In this document: positions 60,310-64,000 of the stretch, piece after piece | Numbering within the stretch: position 1 is the first letter of the stretch | Layout of the letters: each line of letters begins with the position of its first letter | DNA from: Streptosporangiaceae bacterium NEAU-GS5 | GTDB taxonomy: Bacteria > Actinomycetota > Actinomycetes > Streptosporangiales > Streptosporangiaceae | Direction: 5' to 3' | DNA length: 64,000 nucleotides | Assembly: GCA_017592665.1 (NCBI GenBank) | Contig: JAGFNW010000016.1 | Location: 1-64,000, forward strand | Made by a program: the position numbers and the translations under genes | Notes under the pieces: generated by a model | The model's database searches: none | The model's input: only the letters and a program-made list of their open reading frames with translations | What the model was told of the DNA's origin: nothing

Positions 60310-60915
60310 ATGCGGCTCGCGGTCTTCGGCGCGACCGGCCGGGTCGGCCGTGAGCTGGTCTCCCAAGGTCTGGAGCTCGGCCACGAGGTCGTGGCGTTCG
60401 TCCGCGACCCGGCCAAGCTCGCCGCGCGCGAAAGGCTGACGCTCGTCACCGGCGACGCACGCGACCCGGCGTCCGCCGCACGCGCCGTCGAGGGCGCCGA
60501 CGCGGTGCTCAGCGCCCTCGGCACACGCCGCCTGTGGAACGTCACGATCTGCACCGACGGCATCCGAGCCGTCCTCGCCGCGATGGCCGAGCACGGCGTC
60601 GGGCGGCTCGTCGCCCTCAGCATGTACGGCGTGGGCGACTCCGGCCTCCACGCCACCACGATGCGCCTGCTCGTCCCGGCGATCCTGCGGGACAAGGAGC
60701 GGATGGAAGGGCTGATCCGGGCGAGCGCCACCCAGTGGACGGTCATCCGGCCCGCAGTGATCATCGGCGACACGCGCACGGGGCGCTACCGCATCGGCTC
60801 CGACCTACACCTGACTCCGGCCTCCACGGTCTCGACGGCCGACGTGGCCGCCGCCATGCTCGCCGCGGCGGCCGACCCCGCCTCCGTCGGCCAGGCCCTG
60901 GCGATCACACACTAG
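60310..60915 (+). CDS. NmrA-like NAD(P)-binding protein
   Basis: 201 residues. Rossmann start RLAVFGATGRVGRELVSQGL (GxxGxxG) and then VVAFVRDPAKLAARERLTLV, GDARDPASAARAVEGADAVL, SALGTRRLWNVTICTDGIRA and VVIGDTRTGRYRIGSDLHLT. There is no catalytic Tyr-x-x-x-Lys, placing it among atypical SDR/NmrA proteins, which bind NAD(P) as redox sensors or act as quinone/flavin reductase-like enzymes. Ends 11 bases into the end of the recQ gene on the opposite strand (60905-60915). Probably in one transcript with the PfkB kinase. Confidence 0.88.
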   Translation: MRLAVFGATGRVGRELVSQGLELGHEVVAFVRDPAKLAARERLTLVTGDARDPASAARAVEGADAVLSALGTRRLWNVTICTDGIRAVLAAMAEHGVGRLVALSMYGVGDSGLHATTMRLLVPAILRDKERMEGLIRASATQWTVIRPAVIIGDTRTGRYRIGSDLHLTPASTVSTADVAAAMLAAAADPASVGQALAITH

Positions 60916-62980
60916 CCAGCGCGAGCGGCAGGACCGCAGGAGCGCCCGCATGGCGGACGAGGGCGGCGGCGAGGGTCATGGTCCAGCCACTGTCCACGCG
61001 GTCGTCCACGAGGAGCACAGGGCCCGTCACAGCGGCCACACGGGCGGCCAGGGAGGTCGGCATGGCGAGCGTGCCGCGGACCGCCGTCACCCGCTGGGCG
61101 CTGTTGAACTGGCTGCCCGGCGAGCCGGCCCGATAGCCCAGGTCGCCCAGGTGGTCGAGGCGGCCGACCTGGGCCAGGCGCTCGGCCAGGCTCCCGATCA
61201 GCTGCGGCCTCGACGTCGAGGGCACGCCGACCACGGCCACCGGCCGCCGCTCCCACTCCCAGGACTTCAGCACCGAAAGGACCGCGGCGAACACGTCGTC
61301 CGGCACCGGGCCGTCGGGGGCGGCCAGCAGTTCGCGAAGCCGCGTGCCCCAGCCGATGTCGGTGAGCCGCCCCAGCGCACGCCCGGTGTCGGCGGACAGC
61401 TCGGGCTTGATCCGCCCCTTGAGGTCGGCGAGGCCGGTCGGCCACTGGCGGCGTGGCTCGATGTCGACGCCGGGCCGTACGAGCCGGGCGTGGGCGGCCT
61501 CGACGGCGGCGGGGGCGATGTCGGTGACGCGATGGTCGCCGGTGCAGTTGTCGCAGCGCCCGCACGGATGCGCGGCCGGGTCGTCGAGGTGGCGGCGCAG
61601 GAACTCCTCCCGGCAGCCGGTGGTCGTGATGTAGTCGAGCATGGCGTCCTGCTCGGCCTTGCGCGCGGCGGCCACGCGGGCGTAGCGGTCGGCGTCGTAG
61701 GCCCAGGGCTCCCCCGTGGACTCCCACCCGCCCTTGACCCTGCGGACCGCGCCGTCGACGTCGAGGACCTTCAGCATCATCTCCAGCCGGGAGCGGCTGA
61801 GATCCACGCGCGCCTCGAGAGCGGCCGTGGACAGCACGCCGTCGCCGAGCTCGGCCAGCGTGGCGCGGACGACCGGCTCGGGCGGAAAGGCCAGGGACGC
61901 GAAGTAGGCCCAGATGTCGCGGTCCTCCGCGCCCGGCAGCAGGATGACCTCGGCGCGCTCGACGCCGCGCCCGGCCCGGCCGACCTGCTGGTAGTAGGCG
62001 ACGGGTGACTGCGGCGCGCCCACGTGGATCACGAAACCGAGGTCGGGCTTGTCGAAGCCCATCCCTAGCGCGGACGTCGCGACCAGGGCCTTGACCCGGT
62101 TGGCGAGCAGGTCGTCTTCGGCCGCGAGCCGCTCGGCCGGGTCGGTCTGCCCGGAGTAGGCGGCCACGGGCATCCCCTGGTCGCGCAGATAGGCCGCGAT
62201 CTCCTGGGCCGCGGCGACGGTGAGCGTGTAGACGATGCCGGAGCCCGGCAGCTCGCGCAGGGTCTGGGCGAGCCAGGCCAGCCGCCGGTCGGCGCCGGGC
62301 AGCCGTACGACGGAGAGGCGGAGGCTGTCGCGTTCGAGCGGGCCGCGCAGCACGAGGGCGTCGTCGCCCATCTGCTCGGCGATGTCGGCGGTGACGCGCG
62401 CGTTGGCGGTGGCCGTGGTCGCGAGGACGGGCGCGCCGTAGGACAGCTCGCCGAGCAGGGTGCGGAGCCTTCGATAGTCGGGCCGGAAGTCGTGCCCCCA
62501 ATCCGAGATGCAGTGCGCCTCGTCGATCACCACGAGCCCGGCGCTCTCGGCCAGCTCGGGGAGGACGTTGTCGCGGAAGTCGGGGTTGTTGAGCCGCTCG
62601 GGGCTGACCAGGAGCACGTCGACCGTGCCCTCGGCCACCTGGGCGTAGATCTTCTCCCACTCCTCCGGATTGGCCGAGTTGATCGTGACGGCGTGGATCC
62701 CGGCGCGCTCGGCCGCCGCGATCTGGTTGCGCATCAAGGCCAGCAGGGGCGAGACGATGACCGTCGGACCCTCTCCCAGCTCGCGCAGCAGCCCGGTGGC
62801 GACGAAGTAGACGGCCGACTTCCCCCAGCCGGTGCGCTGCACGACGAGCGTCCGGCGCCGGTCGACGACCAGCGCCCTGATCGCCGTCCACTGGTCTTCG
62901 CGCAACCGCGCCTCTGGGCCGGCGAGCGCGCGCAGGCGCTCCTCGGCCTCCTCGCGCAGCACCTGTTCCTCGGAAGTCAC
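60905..62980 (-). CDS. RecQ-family DNA helicase with C-terminal phosphoribosyltransferase domain
   Basis: 691 residues. The helicase core is standard: motif 0 RLREDQWTAIRALVVDRRRT, Walker A VVQRTGWGKSAVYFV, DEAH in VVIDEAHCISDWGHDFRPDY, motif III TTATANARVTADIAE, motif V TSALGMGFDKPDLGFVIHVG, and motif VI YYQQVGRAGRG. A zinc-binding helix CREEFLRRHLDDPAAHPCGR followed by CDNC marks the RecQ C-terminal region. The last 110 or so residues differ from ordinary RecQ: QVGRLDHLGDLGYRAGSPGS and then LLVDDRVDSGWTMTLAAALV, the PRPP-binding loop of a type I phosphoribosyltransferase (ComF/GntX-like). No HRDC is present. DNA repair role is expected; the PRTase part is of unknown use. Confidence 0.95.
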   Translation of the reverse strand: MTSEEQVLREEAEERLRALAGPEARLREDQWTAIRALVVDRRRTLVVQRTGWGKSAVYFVATGLLRELGEGPTVIVSPLLALMRNQIAAAERAGIHAVTINSANPEEWEKIYAQVAEGTVDVLLVSPERLNNPDFRDNVLPELAESAGLVVIDEAHCISDWGHDFRPDYRRLRTLLGELSYGAPVLATTATANARVTADIAEQMGDDALVLRGPLERDSLRLSVVRLPGADRRLAWLAQTLRELPGSGIVYTLTVAAAQEIAAYLRDQGMPVAAYSGQTDPAERLAAEDDLLANRVKALVATSALGMGFDKPDLGFVIHVGAPQSPVAYYQQVGRAGRGVERAEVILLPGAEDRDIWAYFASLAFPPEPVVRATLAELGDGVLSTAALEARVDLSRSRLEMMLKVLDVDGAVRRVKGGWESTGEPWAYDADRYARVAAARKAEQDAMLDYITTTGCREEFLRRHLDDPAAHPCGRCDNCTGDHRVTDIAPAAVEAAHARLVRPGVDIEPRRQWPTGLADLKGRIKPELSADTGRALGRLTDIGWGTRLRELLAAPDGPVPDDVFAAVLSVLKSWEWERRPVAVVGVPSTSRPQLIGSLAERLAQVGRLDHLGDLGYRAGSPGSQFNSAQRVTAVRGTLAMPTSLAARVAAVTGPVLLVDDRVDSGWTMTLAAALVRHAGAPAVLPLALASV

Positions 62981-62989
62981 ATGTCCTTT

Positions 62990-63811
62990 CTACCGGTCCT
63001 GGTGCTGTGGGAAGGCGTTGATGGTGACCCGGTGCATGCGCCGCCGCTCGTTGTAGTCGGCCACGGCGTAGTGCTGGGTGCCGCGGTTGTCCCAGAACGC
63101 GAGCGTGCCGGGTCGCCACCTCAGCCGGACCTGGTATTCCGGATTTCTGATGTGGTCGATCAGCAACGGCAGCAGGGCCTCGTTCTCCCGGTCGGAGAGG
63201 CCGACCAGGCGCGTGGTGGAGGCCCGGTTGACGAACAGGGCCTTGCGCCCGGTCTCGGCGTGCGCGCGGACCACGGGACGCTCGATGGGCGGCCACTTGC
63301 GCTGGATCTCGGCCAGGTCGAAATCGTGTCCCTTGGAGATGGCCTTCTTCATCGAGCCGGTGATGTCGTGAATGGCCGTCAGCTCGTCGCACAGCCGCTG
63401 AATGGACGGCGACAGCGTCTCGTACGCCAGGTGCGCGTTGGCCCACATAGTGTCCCCGCCGATCGAGGGCAGGATCATGCAGCGCAGCAGCGAGCCCATG
63501 GGCGGGATCGGCTCGAAGGTGTTGTCGCTGTGCCACTCGTCGCCGCCCTCCCCCTTGGGGTCGGTCTGGTCGAGCACGTGGATTGGGCTGCCGGAGTCCT
63601 TCTTGAAGGCCGGATGGTTGATCGTCCCGAAGTTCTCGGCGAAGCGGATGTGCTCCTCGTCGGTGATCTCCTGGTCGCGGAAGAAGAGGACGAAGTACTT
63701 GAGCCAGCCCTCGCGGAGCGTCTGCCCGTCCTCCTCCGAGAGCGGCTTGCGCAGGTCCACCCCGGTCACCTCGGCTCCGATGTGCCGTGTCACGGGCGTG
63801 AATTCGATCAT
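62990..63811 (-). CDS. TauD/TfdA-family Fe(II)/2-oxoglutarate dioxygenase
   Basis: 273 residues from ATG 63809-63811 with GGGAGG seven bases upstream. N-terminal FTPVTRHIGAEVTGVDLRKP is typical. The iron ligands are His and Asp in DEWHSDNTFEPIPPMGSLLR and the distal His in DNRGTQHYAVADYNERRRMH, with 2-oxoglutarate-binding Arg in the same final segment (YNERRRMHRVTI). Such enzymes hydroxylate sulfonates, taurine, alkyl sulfates or other small compounds to release sulfite or break ether bonds; no ABC transporter for sulfonate is nearby, so the substrate is unknown. It diverges from the GNAT gene. Confidence 0.93.
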   Translation of the reverse strand: MIEFTPVTRHIGAEVTGVDLRKPLSEEDGQTLREGWLKYFVLFFRDQEITDEEHIRFAENFGTINHPAFKKDSGSPIHVLDQTDPKGEGGDEWHSDNTFEPIPPMGSLLRCMILPSIGGDTMWANAHLAYETLSPSIQRLCDELTAIHDITGSMKKAISKGHDFDLAEIQRKWPPIERPVVRAHAETGRKALFVNRASTTRLVGLSDRENEALLPLLIDHIRNPEYQVRLRWRPGTLAFWDNRGTQHYAVADYNERRRMHRVTINAFPQHQDR

Positions 63812-63868
63812 TGGATGCCTCCCAGGCGAGCAAGCGACCGCTTGGTTAGCATAACCTTGCCGGGACAA

Positions 63869-63882
63869 TGGGACAATTCCCA
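63869..63882. promoter_or_regulatory. Inverted repeat between the dioxygenase and GNAT genes
   Basis: TGGGA-CAAT-TCCCA is a perfect inverted repeat (arms of five) directly abutting the GNAT start at 63884. It is also part of a direct repeat GGGACAAT-GGGACAAT (63862-63877). Its site between two divergent genes makes it an operator candidate for either. Confidence 0.45.
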
Positions 63883-63883
63883 C

Positions 63884-64000
63884 ATGGACGTCACCACCTG
63901 GTACCTGGAACAGACCAGCCCATCCGACCTGGTCACGGCACGTACCGCGGATGTGGCGATCATCCGGAGCGAGATCCCCTCGCCGGAGTTCAACCGGTTC
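63884..64000 (+). CDS. N-terminal part of a GNAT acetyltransferase gene (runs off the window)
   Basis: The first 39 codons of a gene whose rest lies outside the window. The frame is open from ATG 63884 to the last base (MDVTTWYLEQTSPSDLVTAR; DVAIIRSEIPSPEFNRF). I recognise this start from actinobacterial GNAT-family acetyltransferases. Start lies just after the inverted repeat at 63869-63882. It diverges from the TauD-like gene. Confidence 0.6.
   Translation, partial: MDVTTWYLEQTSPSDLVTARTADVAIIRSEIPSPEFNRF

Noticed and set aside
60912-63833. A 973-codon frame spanning recQ and the TauD gene on the same strand
   Set aside because: Arg/Pro/Ala-rich translation in the wrong codon position; the true frames encode full RecQ and TauD proteins with all motifs.

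Overview
The window is about 64 kb of high-GC DNA with strong G/C bias at third codon positions, frequent GTG starts and ATGA/GTGA gene overlaps. It encodes pafA (Pup ligase), a FasR-fabD-fabH-acpP-fabF-accD block, a homodimer-type AceE, DUF3052, DUF3145 and DUF5998 proteins and an ECF41 sigma factor. These point to a mycelial actinomycete, most likely of the Streptosporangiales; this is inferred from gene content and no 16S rRNA is present.

Left end (1-4.6 kb): a decayed mobile-element zone. It holds the tail of an IS5-type transposase, a tandem-winged-helix GntR regulator, an XRE/TPR regulator broken by an in-frame TGA, a VapBC-like toxin-antitoxin pair, a tRNA 3'-half fragment (attachment-site relic), an internally deleted tyrosine integrase, a 41-residue membrane protein and an isolated integrase core-binding domain. 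The core gene pafA follows without its usual neighbours.

4.7-27 kb: an accessory-rich stretch. A minus-strand unit encodes a 1381-residue TPR-CHAT protease, a lid-less Hsp70 and a small-molecule/protein kinase-like phosphotransferase. Next come a secreted GH30-CBM2 glycosidase, an ECF41 sigma factor divergent from a DrrA-type ABC ATPase whose permease partner is damaged, a secreted AbfB (CBM42) lectin, and a two-gene unit (small membrane protein plus an Arg/Asp/Leu-repeat pentapeptide protein). An exonuclease-TerB-BRCT protein, a TPR protein, a ROK sugar kinase, a zinc-ribbon protein, an AhpE peroxiredoxin and DUF3052 lead up to aceE.

27.7-44 kb: aceE, then two adjacent secreted biomass-degrading proteins (GH10 xylanase and PQQ-type sugar dehydrogenase) with nearly identical FN3-CBM2 tails. 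A MacAB-like efflux operon (lipoprotein, adaptor, ATPase, FtsX-type permease) is followed by an OmpR/EnvZ-type two-component system; the two promoters share a short motif. Two VOC proteins, two WYL regulators and a PolX-like PHP protein complete the region.

43.3-64 kb: a housekeeping fatty-acid operon under a FasR-like regulator, ending in a strong terminator. Next is a second CHAT locus (ECF sigma factor, small partner, TPR-CHAT) full of tandem repeats, a sulfurtransferase/phosphodiesterase/DUF5998 operon, a GNAT-acyl-CoA-synthetase fusion, a PfkB kinase, an NmrA-like protein, a RecQ-phosphoribosyltransferase fusion, a TauD dioxygenase and the start of a GNAT gene. The strongest candidates for undescribed biology are the Hsp70/TPR-CHAT operon (6.6-13.5 kb), the sigma/CHAT operon (50.3-54.3 kb) and the membrane/repeat-pentapeptide pair (19.3-21 kb).
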